Positions 42,416 to 52,138 are shown, counted from the stretch's first letter. The stretch: DNA of 64,000 nt from Sulfuritalea sp. (GCA_016716965.1 JADJUP010000011.1:61268-125267), one strand, 5' to 3'. A program made the numbers and translations. The notes: a model not told the origin generated them from the sequence alone.

Positions 42416-43846
42416 TCAGAGGAACTGGAAGCCGACTTGGAACAGCTTCTCGACCTGCGGAACCTCCCGCTTGCGGCTACAGAAAACCACCACGTGGTCG
42501 TTCTCCTCGATTACCGTGTCATGGTGCGGGATGATCACCCGGGCCCGTTTCTCGTCGACCAGGAAGCCTTCCATCCTCACCACGGTGACCTGGTCCGTCT
42601 CACGCACGATGGCCGCAATGTGCGCACCCTTGATCACAGGCAACTCCTCGATGCGGCGGCCGACCACCTTGCTGCTCTTTCGGTCGCCATGCACCACCAG
42701 TTCCAGAGCCTCGGCCGCGCCGCGGCGCAGGCTGTGCACCCGCGCCACGTCACCGCGGCGGCAGTAGGTCAGCAGCGAGCCGATCGATACCTGGGCCGGC
42801 GACAAGCCGATGTCAATCGGCCCGCCCTGCACCATGTCGGCATAGGCGCGACGGTTGATCAGCGCCAGGACGCGCTTGCAGCCGAGGCGCTTGGCCAGCG
42901 ATGCGGCCATGATGTTGTCCTCGTCATCATTGGTCAGGGCGAGGAACATGTCCATCTCGTCGATGTTCTCCTGCGCCAGCACGTTCTCGTCGGTGGCTTC
43001 GCCATGGAGTACCAGGCTGCGTTGCAGGCGAGTGGCAACCACTTCTGCGCGCGCCGGGTCGCGCTCGATCACCTTGACTTCATGGCCCGCCTCGAGCGTT
43101 GCGGCCACGCGCGAACCGATGTTGCCGCCGCCGGCGATCATGATGCGCCTGACCGGCTTCAGCATGCGCCGCAGTTCGCCCATCACGGCGCGAATGTGCT
43201 CCTTGGCAGCCAGGACGAAGACCTCGTCGCCGGCCTCGATGATGGTGTTCCCCTCGGGATCGACCGACTGGTGCTCGCGGAAGATCGCGGCGATGCGGGC
43301 GTCGATCGATGACGGCAGATGCTCGCGCATGGCCCTGATCGGTTTGCCAACCAGCAGGCCCCCCTCGTAGGCGCGCACGCAGACCAGGGTCACGCGGCCG
43401 CCGGCGAACTCGAGCACCTGCAGCGCCTCCGGGAACTCGATCAGACGTGCGATGTAATCGGTGATCTCCTGTTCCGGGCAGATGGCGTGGGTCACGGCGA
43501 AATGTTCGTCGTCGAGCAGGCTCTGGTCGTCGAGGTAGTCGGCCGAGCGCAGGCGCGCGACGCGGGTGGTGACGTTGAACACGCTGCGCGCGATCTTGCA
43601 GGCGACCAGATTGGTCGAATCCGACTGGGTCACCGCCACCAGCATGTCGGCGTCTTCCATGCCCGCATTCCTCAGCACCGAGGGCAGGGCGCCGTTGCCG
43701 ACCAGGGTACGCACGTCGAGGCGGTCGGCGATGTCGCCGAGGCTCTCGCGACTCTGGTCCACGATGGTGATGTCGTTGGCTTCCGATGCCAGCGCTTCTG
43801 CGACCGAGGCGCCGACCTGGCCGGCGCCGAGGATGATGATTCTCAT
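42416..43846 (-). CDS. trkA: Trk system regulatory subunit TrkA
   Basis: 476 residues made of two RCK units, each with an NAD-binding Rossmann core and a TrkA_C domain: MRIIILGAGQVGASVAEAL at the N-terminus and MIAGGGNIGSRVAATLE at about 235. It is a soluble peripheral protein that gates TrkH in response to nucleotides. It is first in the operon with the two trkH copies. Confidence 0.96.
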   Translation of the reverse strand: MRIIILGAGQVGASVAEALASEANDITIVDQSRESLGDIADRLDVRTLVGNGALPSVLRNAGMEDADMLVAVTQSDSTNLVACKIARSVFNVTTRVARLRSADYLDDQSLLDDEHFAVTHAICPEQEITDYIARLIEFPEALQVLEFAGGRVTLVCVRAYEGGLLVGKPIRAMREHLPSSIDARIAAIFREHQSVDPEGNTIIEAGDEVFVLAAKEHIRAVMGELRRMLKPVRRIMIAGGGNIGSRVAATLEAGHEVKVIERDPARAEVVATRLQRSLVLHGEATDENVLAQENIDEMDMFLALTNDDEDNIMAASLAKRLGCKRVLALINRRAYADMVQGGPIDIGLSPAQVSIGSLLTYCRRGDVARVHSLRRGAAEALELVVHGDRKSSKVVGRRIEELPVIKGAHIAAIVRETDQVTVVRMEGFLVDEKRARVIIPHHDTVIEENDHVVVFCSRKREVPQVEKLFQVGFQFL

Positions 43847-43890
43847 GACTAAGTTGTAATCCTAGGCAGCGACGCTGCACCCCTGATGAT

Positions 43891-44025
43891 GAAACGAAAT
43901 AAAGGCGAATTGAACGCCCGCCCCTCCCATTCGCTACACGAACCACGGCGGGCTTTGCACAGCCCGCCGGCTGCGGCGGCGCAGCGCATGCGCTGCGAAA
44001 CCCCGCCTCGCCCCCTCGCGGGGAG
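43891..44025. repeat. Intergenic element shared with 50376-50419
   Basis: Both elements combine AAAGGCGAATTG (43901-43912; reverse strand at 50408-50419), a CCCGCCCC stretch, and the hairpin CTCCCC-GCGA-GGGG. The orientation is opposite at the two loci. It probably marks a small dispersed intergenic repeat, with the hairpin acting in transcript ends. Confidence 0.5.
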
Positions 44026-44085
44026 GCTACTGGTTTGCTCGCTACGCTCGGATGTCAAAGGCGCCTCCGATCAGGTGGCTTCACG

Positions 44086-45321
44086 TTATCTGAGCCCCAG
44101 GTCTTTCAGCTTGCGATACAGGTGCGTACGCTCCAGGCCGGTCTTTTCCGCCAGGCGCGTCATGTTGCCGCCATCCTTGGCGAGGTGGTGCTCGAAGTAC
44201 ATGCGCTCGAAGGCCTCGCGCGCTTCGCGCAAGGGCAGATCGATGACTTCCGGCGCCAGTCCGACAGGGCCCGCGTCGGGCTCGCCGGCTGGCGCCAGCA
44301 GCTGCAGCGTTTCCTCTTCGCCGATCTCCTCGCCCAGACTGGCCAGTGCCAGCGACTTGACCGCCGCCTTGAGCTCGCCGTAGCCGCCTTCCCATGCGTG
44401 CTGTCGCAGTGCGTTGAGCGCCGCGCTGGAAAACCGCCGCAGCGGAATCTCGTCGCTTTCCATCAACTGGGTCAGCAGATGGGCGGCGATGTCGGGCACT
44501 TCGTCCTTCAGTTCGCCCAGGCTGGGCACGCCCAGCCCGGTCTCGAACAGCCGCTGCAAGCCGCCCTCGTCCCAGCCCAGTGCCAGCAGTTCGGCGCTGC
44601 TGTGGGTGGTGGCGGCGACCAGGCGCAAGTTGTAGCGGTCGAGGCGCTCCGCGGCGAACAGCAGGTTCTTCTGTTGCAGGCGCGTCAGGCGCGCCAGTTC
44701 CTCGCACCACAGCACGCCGCCGCTGGCACGTTGCAGCATTTCGACGCTGAGCGGATTGGAGTCATGCGCCAGATCGATCCAGGGCTTGCCGGCGACCTGC
44801 GCGGTGCGCGCCACCAGTTCGACGATGCCGCCGGGCGCGGCGCGCAGCATCAGCAGCGGGCTCCTGGCCAGCACCTGGTCCAGCCGGCGCTTGAGGTCAC
44901 GCAGCGGGCCGGGACGGGCGAAAGCGCCCAGCGAGAGACCGCCACCGGCATGGCGCGCGCCGCGTTCGAGCGCCTTCTTCACGGCAGCCAGCAGCTTTTG
45001 CATGCCGATCGGCTTCTCCAGGAAATCCAGCGCGCCGATCCGGGTCGCTTCCACCGCGGTTTCGATGGTGGCGTGGCCCGACATCATCACCACCGGCATG
45101 TTGAGCTGGCCATTGCCACCCCACTCCTTCAGCAGCGTGATGCCATCGGTATCGGGCATCCAGATGTCGAGCAGGACCATGTCCGGGCGCCCGCATTCGC
45201 GCGCGGCGCGCGCCTCGGCGGCGTTCTCCGCCAGCTGGACCTCGTGGCCCTCGTCGCGCAGGATCTCCGACAGCAGCTCGCGGATCCCGACCTCGTCATC
45301 TACCACCAGTATCTTCGACAT
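44086..45321 (-). CDS. NtrX-like response regulator with degenerate AAA+ domain
   Basis: 411 residues: receiver domain (ILVVDDEVGIREL, phospho-Asp in MVLLDIWMPDTDG, Lys in FLEKPIG), a shortened central domain, and a Fis-type helix-turn-helix (GGNMTRLAEKTGLERTHLYRKLKDLGL). The central domain lacks the Walker A GESGTGKE and the GAFTGA loop, so it should not drive sigma-54 promoters but bind DNA directly, as some NtrX proteins do. ATG 45321 fixes the receiver start. Directly downstream of the NtrY-like kinase. Confidence 0.88.
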   Translation of the reverse strand: MSKILVVDDEVGIRELLSEILRDEGHEVQLAENAAEARAARECGRPDMVLLDIWMPDTDGITLLKEWGGNGQLNMPVVMMSGHATIETAVEATRIGALDFLEKPIGMQKLLAAVKKALERGARHAGGGLSLGAFARPGPLRDLKRRLDQVLARSPLLMLRAAPGGIVELVARTAQVAGKPWIDLAHDSNPLSVEMLQRASGGVLWCEELARLTRLQQKNLLFAAERLDRYNLRLVAATTHSSAELLALGWDEGGLQRLFETGLGVPSLGELKDEVPDIAAHLLTQLMESDEIPLRRFSSAALNALRQHAWEGGYGELKAAVKSLALASLGEEIGEEETLQLLAPAGEPDAGPVGLAPEVIDLPLREAREAFERMYFEHHLAKDGGNMTRLAEKTGLERTHLYRKLKDLGLR

Positions 45322-45407
45322 GTTTCCCGACTCCCCTGCCCCCTCAGGGACATCAACCAGTGCGGCGCCGTTCGCCGCCATGCATCTGCCTCGCGAACCC
45401 GGATTCC

Positions 45408-47513
45408 CTATCCCGCCAGCGGCAACCAGATGCTCACTTCCCCGCCCTGCTCGTTCGCCAGGCGAATCTCGCCCCCGTGGTCATCCACGATCTTCTTGAC
45501 GATCGCCAGCCCCAGTCCTGTCCCCTTTGACTTGGTCGTGACATAGGGCTCGAAGGCACGCGACAGGATCTGCGGCGGAAACCCCGGCCCGTTGTCCCTG
45601 ACGGTGAGCCGAATTCGTCCGGCATCCCGCACCGTCGCAATGGTGATCCGCCCCGCATCCACGTCAACCAGCGCATCCTGCGCGTTGGTCAGTACATTAT
45701 GCAGTACCTGCCGCAACTGGTTGGCATCGGCCATGACAGGCGGCAATGGCCCGGAAGTCGGCGCCGGCTCGACGGCGATCGCCGCGCGCGAGTTCTCGTA
45801 GAGGCCCAGCACCTCGTTCAGCAGTGCCCGCAATTCGACCGGCGCCAGTTGAGGCAGCGGCGTCCGCGCATAGTCGCGGAAGTCATTGACCATGTTCTTC
45901 ATCGCCTCGACCTGGCTGACGATGGTCTGCGTGGCGCGATCGAGCAGTTCGCGCGAGGCGCCCGTGAGCTGGTCGGCCAGCTTGATCTGCAGGCGTTCGG
46001 CGGACAGTTGTATCGGCGTCAGCGGGTTCTTGATCTCGTGCGCCAGGCGCTGCGCGACCTCGCCCCAGGCGGCCGAGCGTTGCGCCGCGATCAGCCGGGT
46101 AATGTCGTCGAACACCACCACGTAACCGCCGCCACCTGTCGCCGGCAACGCCGTGCCGCGCACCAGCAGCGCCTGCGGCATGCTGTCCGGGCGCGCCAGT
46201 TCGAGCTGTTCCTGCCACTCGTCGCCGCGCCGCGCGAAACCTTCCAGGATCGCGCCGGCCAGCGTCTCGTGGCGCTGCCAGTCCTGCAAGCGGATCTGCT
46301 CGAAACCTGCAAGGTCGTCGCCAAGGATGGCCTGCGCGCCGCGGTTGGCGGCACGCAGGCGAAAGCGCAGGTCGAAGGCCAGCACGCCGGCCGACAGGTT
46401 GGCCAGCACCGACTCCAGGTAGGCCTGTGCCGCCTCGGTTTCCGCCCGATGGTGGTCGGCCTGGGCGCGCGCCTCGCTCAACTGGTGGGTCATGCTGTTG
46501 AAGGAATGCGTCAGCACGCCGAGTTCGTCGGACGCCTCCACCGTGGCGCGCGGCGTGAAATCACCGGCCGCCACCGCCTGCGTGCCTTCGGCCAGGATCA
46601 GCAACGGCCGCGCCAGTCGTTCGGCGAGGAAGAAAGCCAGCGCGATCGCGGCAAACAGGGCGAGCAGCAGCGACAGGGTCAGCGTCAGGGTGTAGATCCG
46701 CTTGAGCCCGGCACGGCCCAACTGCAATTCCTGGTAATCGCGATGGGCCGCTTCGACGCTCTCCGCGCTGCTGACGATCGAAGGCGGCACCATCAGTGTC
46801 AGCTGCAGGATCCTCGGATCGGCGGTGAAGCCGCTTTCGGCGACCGGGACCAGCGCGCGCACCACCAGGCCACCCCCGTCGGCATCGCCGGTCAGCGCCA
46901 TGCCACGCCCGCTGCGCGCCTGGCGCAACTGGCCGGGCGCCGGCAACGAAGGCAGCAAGCTGCCCATTTCGGCCGAACTGCTGGCCAGCACCTGGCCGGA
47001 AAGCGTCAGCAGGGTGGCACTCTGCGCCCCCACCTGTTCGCGCAACCGGTTCAACCGGCTCGGACTGACCAGCACGGCGTCACCGAGGTCGAGCGCCACG
47101 TCGCGCGCTTTCGCCAGCAGTTCGTCCTGCAGGGTGTCGAGCACGCTGCGCCCGAGGTTGAGGCCGCCTTCGAGCGCGGCGTCGACCCGCACGTCGAACC
47201 AGGAATCGATGCTCTTCACCGCAAACTGCATCGAGACGCCATACACCAGCGCGCCGGGCAGCACCGCCATCAGCGAGAGCATCAGCAGCAGGCGCGACTT
47301 GAGGCGCGAGCCGAACACACCAGCGCGGAAATCGCGCCGCAGCCGTCGCAACTGGAGCCCAACCAGGACCACCAGAGCCACGGCGGCAACGCCGTTGATC
47401 GCCAGCAGCCAGGGGTAGTTCTCGGCAAACAGCGCGGTATTGGCAGACGCCGACGCCAGCAGGAACAACAGGATCGCGCCCAGGGCGGCGATGACCGCGA
47501 GGGCGACTTTCAC
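45408..47513 (-). CDS. NtrY-like membrane histidine kinase
   Basis: 701 residues: N-terminal transmembrane helices (to ~100), periplasmic region, a further TM (~295-320), HAMP (AERLARPLLILAEGTQAV), PAS (~375-480), HisKA with H-box RLAHEIKNPLTPIQLSAERL and HATPase with DNGPGF and GTGLGLAIVKKI. The layout is that of NtrY. It is overlapped by DUF4390 upstream and paired with the NtrX-like regulator. A dispersed-repeat copy (45753-45777) encodes EPAPTSGPLPP in the loop before the ATPase N box. Confidence 0.92.
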   Translation of the reverse strand: MKVALAVIAALGAILLFLLASASANTALFAENYPWLLAINGVAAVALVVLVGLQLRRLRRDFRAGVFGSRLKSRLLLMLSLMAVLPGALVYGVSMQFAVKSIDSWFDVRVDAALEGGLNLGRSVLDTLQDELLAKARDVALDLGDAVLVSPSRLNRLREQVGAQSATLLTLSGQVLASSSAEMGSLLPSLPAPGQLRQARSGRGMALTGDADGGGLVVRALVPVAESGFTADPRILQLTLMVPPSIVSSAESVEAAHRDYQELQLGRAGLKRIYTLTLTLSLLLALFAAIALAFFLAERLARPLLILAEGTQAVAAGDFTPRATVEASDELGVLTHSFNSMTHQLSEARAQADHHRAETEAAQAYLESVLANLSAGVLAFDLRFRLRAANRGAQAILGDDLAGFEQIRLQDWQRHETLAGAILEGFARRGDEWQEQLELARPDSMPQALLVRGTALPATGGGGYVVVFDDITRLIAAQRSAAWGEVAQRLAHEIKNPLTPIQLSAERLQIKLADQLTGASRELLDRATQTIVSQVEAMKNMVNDFRDYARTPLPQLAPVELRALLNEVLGLYENSRAAIAVEPAPTSGPLPPVMADANQLRQVLHNVLTNAQDALVDVDAGRITIATVRDAGRIRLTVRDNGPGFPPQILSRAFEPYVTTKSKGTGLGLAIVKKIVDDHGGEIRLANEQGGEVSIWLPLAG

Positions 47514-48094
47514 GGCGCCACCACCGGAGCGACGAACTGCCAGCGCAGGACCCGGGTTTCGACCTGCAGTTCGCGGTCGGTGATGGCATCGACCTGGAAG
47601 GGCTTGGGCAACTGGCTGCGGTCCAGCGCCAGGCGCACCGCCGCTTCGTAGGATTCGCCGGGCTTGATCTGGTCCCGGTCGACCACCGGCAGCGCGGCAA
47701 TGCGTCCGACCACGCGCATCGCCTCGGCCAGGCTGCCGAAATTCTGGTGCAGGTTGCCGGTGGTCAGGCGGTACTGGCGCGTCAGGCTGCTGTAGGCCAG
47801 GCGATAGGTCAGGCTGCGCGTCGTAATGTGTTCGTTGAGCCAGTACTTGCGGCTGCGCTCAAGCACGAATTCGAGGTTGAAATACAGCGGCACGCCGCGC
47901 GCCACGGCATCCTCCAGGCGGTTGCCGAGCTCGATCGCGAACTCGGCCGACAGTGTGTAGGCGTCTTCGCCGGGGGTCAGCGCCGCGCGTTTCGGCTCGA
48001 TGCTGCCGGCATGAGCGGCAAAAGCCGCCAGCAGCAGCAGTGCGAGCAAACCGGCTTCAAGCCTTTTGCAGCAGCGCGTAATAAAAGCCGTCAT
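47510..48094 (-). CDS. DUF4390 exported protein
   Basis: 194 residues: signal peptide (AGLLALLLLAAFAAHAG), then the DUF4390 pattern ALTPGEDAYTLSAEFAIELG, RGVPLYFNLEFVLERSRKYW, LAYSSLTRQYRLTTG and FGSLAEAMRVVGRIAALPV. Family role unknown, but it regularly lies between rsmB and ntrYX in betaproteobacteria. ATG 48094 lies inside rsmB (38-bp overlap) and its stop overlaps the kinase start by 4 bp, indicating tight coupling along rsmB-DUF4390-ntrY-ntrX. Confidence 0.88.
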   Translation of the reverse strand: MTAFITRCCKRLEAGLLALLLLAAFAAHAGSIEPKRAALTPGEDAYTLSAEFAIELGNRLEDAVARGVPLYFNLEFVLERSRKYWLNEHITTRSLTYRLAYSSLTRQYRLTTGNLHQNFGSLAEAMRVVGRIAALPVVDRDQIKPGESYEAAVRLALDRSQLPKPFQVDAITDRELQVETRVLRWQFVAPVVAP

Positions 48095-49325
48095 GTTCGG
48101 CGTCGGGCAGTAGTTGCAGTTGTGCGTCGCGGGTTGCCGGGGGCTGCCTGGCATCGGCGTGGCGGCCGAGGAAGGATTCGACTTGCCGGGCATTCTCCTC
48201 GTGGAACACGGAGCAGGTTGCATAGACCATTTTGCCACCGGGGGCGAGAGTTCGCCACAGGGCATCGACGATCTCGCGCTGCGTCGCCGCGAACGAGGCG
48301 ATGTCGGTCTCGCGCCGCAGCCATTTTGCATCGGGATGGCGGCGCACCACGCCGGAGGCGGAACACGGCACGTCGGCCAGGATGCGATCGAAGGGCCGGC
48401 CGTCCCACCAGGCATCGGGGGTACGGGCGTCGCCCACCCGGACCGTGGCCGACAGGCCGAGCCGCTCCAGCGTCGATGTGATGCGCGCCGCGCGCGCGAC
48501 ATCGGCGTCGAGCGCGGTAAGTTCCGCGTCGGCGCGCTCCAGCAGGTGCGCCGCCTTGCCTCCGGGTGCGGCGCAGGCGTCGAGCACGCGCATGCCGTCG
48601 CGCGCGTCGAGCAGGGCCGCCGCGGCCTGCGCACCATGGTCCTGCACCGAGCACAGACCGCTGGCAAAGCCCGGGAGGCGCTCCACCGGCAGCGGTTTTT
48701 CGACCAGGATCGCGCTGTCGTCCAGCAGGCGTGCCGCGATGCCGCCGGCGGCGAGTTGGTTCAGAAAGTCGGCGCCGGTGGTACGGCGCCGATTGACGCG
48801 CAGGCACAGCGGCGGATGGCTATTGCCGGCGGCGAGGATGCTCTCCCAGTGATCCGGATGGTCCTGTTTCACGCGTGCGATCCACCATGCCGGATGTTGC
48901 CAGCGCGCCAAAGGCTCGGCATCCGCCTGCGCCAGCAGTTCCGCGCGTCTGCGCAGAAAATTGCGCAGCACGCCATTTACCAGGCCCTTGTACTGTCCGC
49001 GCGCGATGCGCGTCGCGGCCGTCACGGCCTGGTCCACCGTGGTGTGGCCATCGTCCGGCCGCGCTTCGAGGCGCGCCAGCGCCACCAGCAGCAGGCCGCG
49101 CGCCGACGCGTCCTTGAGCGGGCGTCCGAGCAGTTGGCCAAGCAGGAAATCGCCGCGGCCGAAGGCGCGCAAGGTGGTATAGGCCAGGTCCATGGTGGCG
49201 GCGCGGATCGGCCCGACCAGGCCGGCGCGCGCCAGCACCGCATCGAAGTTGCGACCGGCGATCACGGCGGCGATCAGGGCGGCGGCAGCGTGCAGGGTCT
49301 CGGCAAGCGGGGGGAGCAGTAGCAT
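48057..49325 (-). CDS. rsmB: 16S rRNA m5C967 methyltransferase RsmB
   Basis: 422 residues: N-terminal NusB-like RNA-binding domain (to ~140) and SAM-dependent methyltransferase domain with VLDACAAPGGKAAHLL, the catalytic cysteine motif ADVPCSASGVVRRHPD and YATCSVFHEEN. Methylates C967 of 16S rRNA. A dispersed-repeat copy (48764-48788) covers the TGADFLNQ region. It lies downstream of fmt in the same direction. Confidence 0.95.
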   Translation of the reverse strand: MLLLPPLAETLHAAAALIAAVIAGRNFDAVLARAGLVGPIRAATMDLAYTTLRAFGRGDFLLGQLLGRPLKDASARGLLLVALARLEARPDDGHTTVDQAVTAATRIARGQYKGLVNGVLRNFLRRRAELLAQADAEPLARWQHPAWWIARVKQDHPDHWESILAAGNSHPPLCLRVNRRRTTGADFLNQLAAGGIAARLLDDSAILVEKPLPVERLPGFASGLCSVQDHGAQAAAALLDARDGMRVLDACAAPGGKAAHLLERADAELTALDADVARAARITSTLERLGLSATVRVGDARTPDAWWDGRPFDRILADVPCSASGVVRRHPDAKWLRRETDIASFAATQREIVDALWRTLAPGGKMVYATCSVFHEENARQVESFLGRHADARQPPATRDAQLQLLPDAEHDGFYYALLQKA

Positions 49326-49394
49326 CGACGGAGTGTATCCCAGCCGGATTCATGGCCCGCCCAGATCCGGCGCAGGCGAAAAGCCGACGACGGC

Positions 49395-50312
49395 TCAGTC
49401 CGGCCGCAGGCGGCTGCCGCTCAGGAAGTCGGCGCTGGCGACACGGCGACCGCCGGGCTTTTGCAGCTCGGTGAGGCGCAAGGCGCCTTCGCCACAGGCC
49501 ACGACGATGCCATCAGACTCGGCGGCGAGTATCTGGCCGGGGCGTCCGCCGGCGGCGACCGCATCGCCGCGCCAGGCCTTGACCGGCTCGCCGGCGAGGC
49601 TCACCACCGCGCCGGGAAAGGGATTGAATGCGCGTACCTTGCGCGCCAGGACGGTTGCCGGCTGACTCCAGTCGAGCTGTGCCTCGGCCTTGGCTATCTT
49701 GGCCGCGTAGGTGACGCCATCCGCAGGCTGCGTCACGGGATTCAACTGGTCGAAGCGCGCCAGCGCCTCCACCACGAGTTGCCCGCCCAGTGCGGCGAGG
49801 CGATCATGCAGGCTGCCGGTAGTGTCCTGGGGATCGATGTCCATGGTGCGCGCCAGCAGCATCGGCCCGGTGTCTAGCCCGGCCTCCATGCGCATGATGG
49901 TGATGCCGGTCTGCGCGTCGCCTGCCTCGATGGCGCGATGGATGGGCGCCGCGCCGCGCCAGCGCGGCAGCAGCGAGGCATGGATGTTGATGCAGCCGAG
50001 GCGCGGCAGGTCGAGCACGGCCTGCGGCAGGATCAGCCCGTAGGCGGCGACCACCATCAGTTCGGCACCGCGCTCGGCGCAGGCGGCGCGTATCGGTTCG
50101 TGAGTCGCCGGATCTTTCAGACGCTCGGGCTGGAACACGGGGATGCCGTGCGCCAGCGCCACCTTCTTCACGGCGGACGCCTGCAGCGCCATGCCGCGCC
50201 CGGCAGGCCGATCGGGCTGGGTCAGCACCAGCGCCACCTCGTGCCCGCCAGCGAGCAGGGCTTCCAGCGCCGTCGCGGCGAATTCCGGTGTGCCGGCGAA
50301 GATGATTTTCAT
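49395..50312 (-). CDS. fmt: Methionyl-tRNA formyltransferase
   Basis: 305 residues. KIIFAGTPEFAATALEAL at the start, the catalytic segment CINIHASLLPRWRGAAPIHRAI with Asn, His and the SLLPRWRG loop, and EAGLDTGPML. It formylates initiator Met-tRNA. The dispersed-repeat copy (49424-49448) covers VASADFLSG at the extreme C-terminus, outside the catalytic domain. Paired with def on the same strand, 150 bp apart. Confidence 0.96.
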   Translation of the reverse strand: MKIIFAGTPEFAATALEALLAGGHEVALVLTQPDRPAGRGMALQASAVKKVALAHGIPVFQPERLKDPATHEPIRAACAERGAELMVVAAYGLILPQAVLDLPRLGCINIHASLLPRWRGAAPIHRAIEAGDAQTGITIMRMEAGLDTGPMLLARTMDIDPQDTTGSLHDRLAALGGQLVVEALARFDQLNPVTQPADGVTYAAKIAKAEAQLDWSQPATVLARKVRAFNPFPGAVVSLAGEPVKAWRGDAVAAGGRPGQILAAESDGIVVACGEGALRLTELQKPGGRRVASADFLSGSRLRPD

Positions 50313-50375
50313 TTACCGTGAAACTCCTTGTTCGGAGCTCCTTGTGATGAACGCGCGCAGCGCGCCGATTGATAA

Positions 50376-50419
50376 CTCCCCGCGAGGGGAGAAGGGGGGC
50401 GGGAGACCAATTCGCCTTT
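50376..50419. repeat. Hairpin plus shared intergenic element between def and fmt
   Basis: CTCCCC-GCGA-GGGGAG (50376-50391) is a perfect hairpin. It is followed by a G/C-rich tract and, reversed, the AAAGGCGAATTG word (50408-50419) also present at 43901-43912. Confidence 0.5.
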
Positions 50420-50462
50420 CGCGTGTTTCAATTTCTGCAGGTGGCGCTCGGTGCCGTAAGCG

Positions 50463-50966
50463 TTAAAAGGTCTCGCGCGCCTGCTTTATCAGCTTGCTCT
50501 TGATGCGCTCGCGCTTGAGGCGGGAGAGGTATTCGACGAATACCTTGCCTTCCAGATGGTCCATTTCGTGCTGGATGCAAACGGCGAGCAGGTCGTCGGC
50601 CTCGAGTTCGAAGGGCTGGCCGTCCAGCCCGAGCGCACGCACGCGGACATGGCTCGCGCGAGTCACGGTCTCGTAGATGCCGGGCACGGAGAGGCAACCT
50701 TCCTCGCCTTCGCATTCGCCGGATTTTTCCAGCAGCGAGGGATTGATCAGGGTCAGCAGCTGCGACTTGTCTTCCGACACGTCGATCACGATCAGGCGCA
50801 GGTGGCGGTCCACCTGTGTCGCGGCCAGGCCGATGCCAGGCGCGGCGTACATGGTCTCGGCCATGTCGGCAGCAAGCCGGCGGATGGATTCATCGACTTG
50901 CGCAACCGGAACGGCTTTCGTGTGCAGGCGGGAATCCGGGTAGCGCAAAATCGGCAATAGGGCCAT
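50463..50966 (-). CDS. def: Peptide deformylase
   Basis: 167 residues with the three deformylase motifs: GIGLAATQV, EEGCLSVPG (metal Cys) and the zinc/iron site QHEMDHLEG. Removes the formyl group from nascent proteins, acting after Fmt. ATG 50966 gives the normal MALLPILRYPDSRL start; upstream in-frame codons are not conserved. Divergent from the LysM gene. Confidence 0.96.
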   Translation of the reverse strand: MALLPILRYPDSRLHTKAVPVAQVDESIRRLAADMAETMYAAPGIGLAATQVDRHLRLIVIDVSEDKSQLLTLINPSLLEKSGECEGEEGCLSVPGIYETVTRASHVRVRALGLDGQPFELEADDLLAVCIQHEMDHLEGKVFVEYLSRLKRERIKSKLIKQARETF

Positions 50967-51072
50967 GAAACCGCTCTTGAAAGAATTGATGCAGGGGTAA
51001 TTGTCGGGCAGAATCGGACGAATTCTCGGATGGTTCGCCATCCAAACAGACACTCGGCCAGGAGATCAAGCC

Positions 51073-52089
51073 ATGCGTCGCATTATATCTGCGCTGCTCA
51101 TCAGCATTTCAAGCACCCTGGCGCTCGCCCAGGGCGCCCAGCCCCTGCAACTGGCCGATGGCGCGCCCGACCGGCACGTGGTAGTTGCCGGCGACACCCT
51201 GTGGGGCATTGCCGCCAAGTTCCTCAAGGATCCCTACCGCTGGGGCGAACTGTGGAAACTCAACGCCAGCGAGATCAAGAACCCGCAACGCATCTATCCG
51301 GGCCAGGTCCTGGCGCTCGACCGCAGCGGCACCCAGCCGCGCCTCAAGCTGGTAACGGTAAAAGAGCAACGGCGCGAGTACGTCGAACCGCTGCAGAAGG
51401 GCATTCCGTCCATCCCGCCACAGGACATCGAACCCTTCCTCAGCGAACCGCGCGTGCTCGAACCCGGCGGGCTCGCCACCGCGCCGCGCGTCGTCGCGTT
51501 GCAGGGTGACCGCGTAATCGCCGGCGCCGGCGACACCATCTACACCACCGAGGTGACCGCCCAGAACAAGATCTGGCAACTGTTCCGCCAGGGCAAGCCG
51601 CTGCTCGACCCTGACACCAAGGAGGTGCTGGGCCACGAAGCGGTGTACCTCGGCACCGCGCGCATGATCAAGGGCGGCGTGCCGTCGAGCTTCCTGGTGA
51701 CTTCCTCGGTCCAGGAAATCGTCCGCGATGACCGCCTGCTGGCTGCGCCCCGCCAGGACGTGGTCGACTACGTTCCTCGCGCACCGACCAAGTTGATCCA
51801 CGCCAAAATCCTCGGCATGTATTCCGGCGTCAGCTTCGGCGGACCGCAATCGGTGGTAACGCTGAGTCGCGGCAAGGTTGACGGCCTCGAACCCGGCCAT
51901 GTGCTCGCCGCCGATGTCGCCGGGAAGGCGGTGATCAATCGCTTCGAGGGCGAAAAGACCGACTACCAGTTGCCCGACGCGCGCAACGGCCTGCTGTTCG
52001 TGTTCCGCGTGTTCGACCGGGTGTCCTATGCGCTGATCATGCATGCGACGCAGCCGATGGCGGTCGGCGATACGGTACGCACCCCCTGA
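51073..52089 (+). CDS. Exported LysM-domain protein
   Basis: 338 residues: signal peptide (cut after LALA, ~19), one LysM domain (HVVVAGDTLWGIAAKFLKDPYRWGELWKLN to YPGQVLAL, ~35-90), and a long region of beta-rich sequence with GDRVIAGAGDTIY and SRGKVDGLEPGHVLA. AGGAGA lies 9 nt upstream of ATG 51073. The family usually lies just before dprA in betaproteobacteria and probably binds peptidoglycan; no hydrolase domain is seen. Confidence 0.9.
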   Translation: MRRIISALLISISSTLALAQGAQPLQLADGAPDRHVVVAGDTLWGIAAKFLKDPYRWGELWKLNASEIKNPQRIYPGQVLALDRSGTQPRLKLVTVKEQRREYVEPLQKGIPSIPPQDIEPFLSEPRVLEPGGLATAPRVVALQGDRVIAGAGDTIYTTEVTAQNKIWQLFRQGKPLLDPDTKEVLGHEAVYLGTARMIKGGVPSSFLVTSSVQEIVRDDRLLAAPRQDVVDYVPRAPTKLIHAKILGMYSGVSFGGPQSVVTLSRGKVDGLEPGHVLAADVAGKAVINRFEGEKTDYQLPDARNGLLFVFRVFDRVSYALIMHATQPMAVGDTVRTP

Positions 52090-52138
52090 GACCGCGTGGG
52101 CACGCCCGCCGCGCCCGCATCCCGCCCCTGAGTGCCGC

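Noticed and set aside
44086..45321. Sigma-54 activator function for the NtrX-like protein
   Set aside because: Walker A and GAFTGA motifs are missing.
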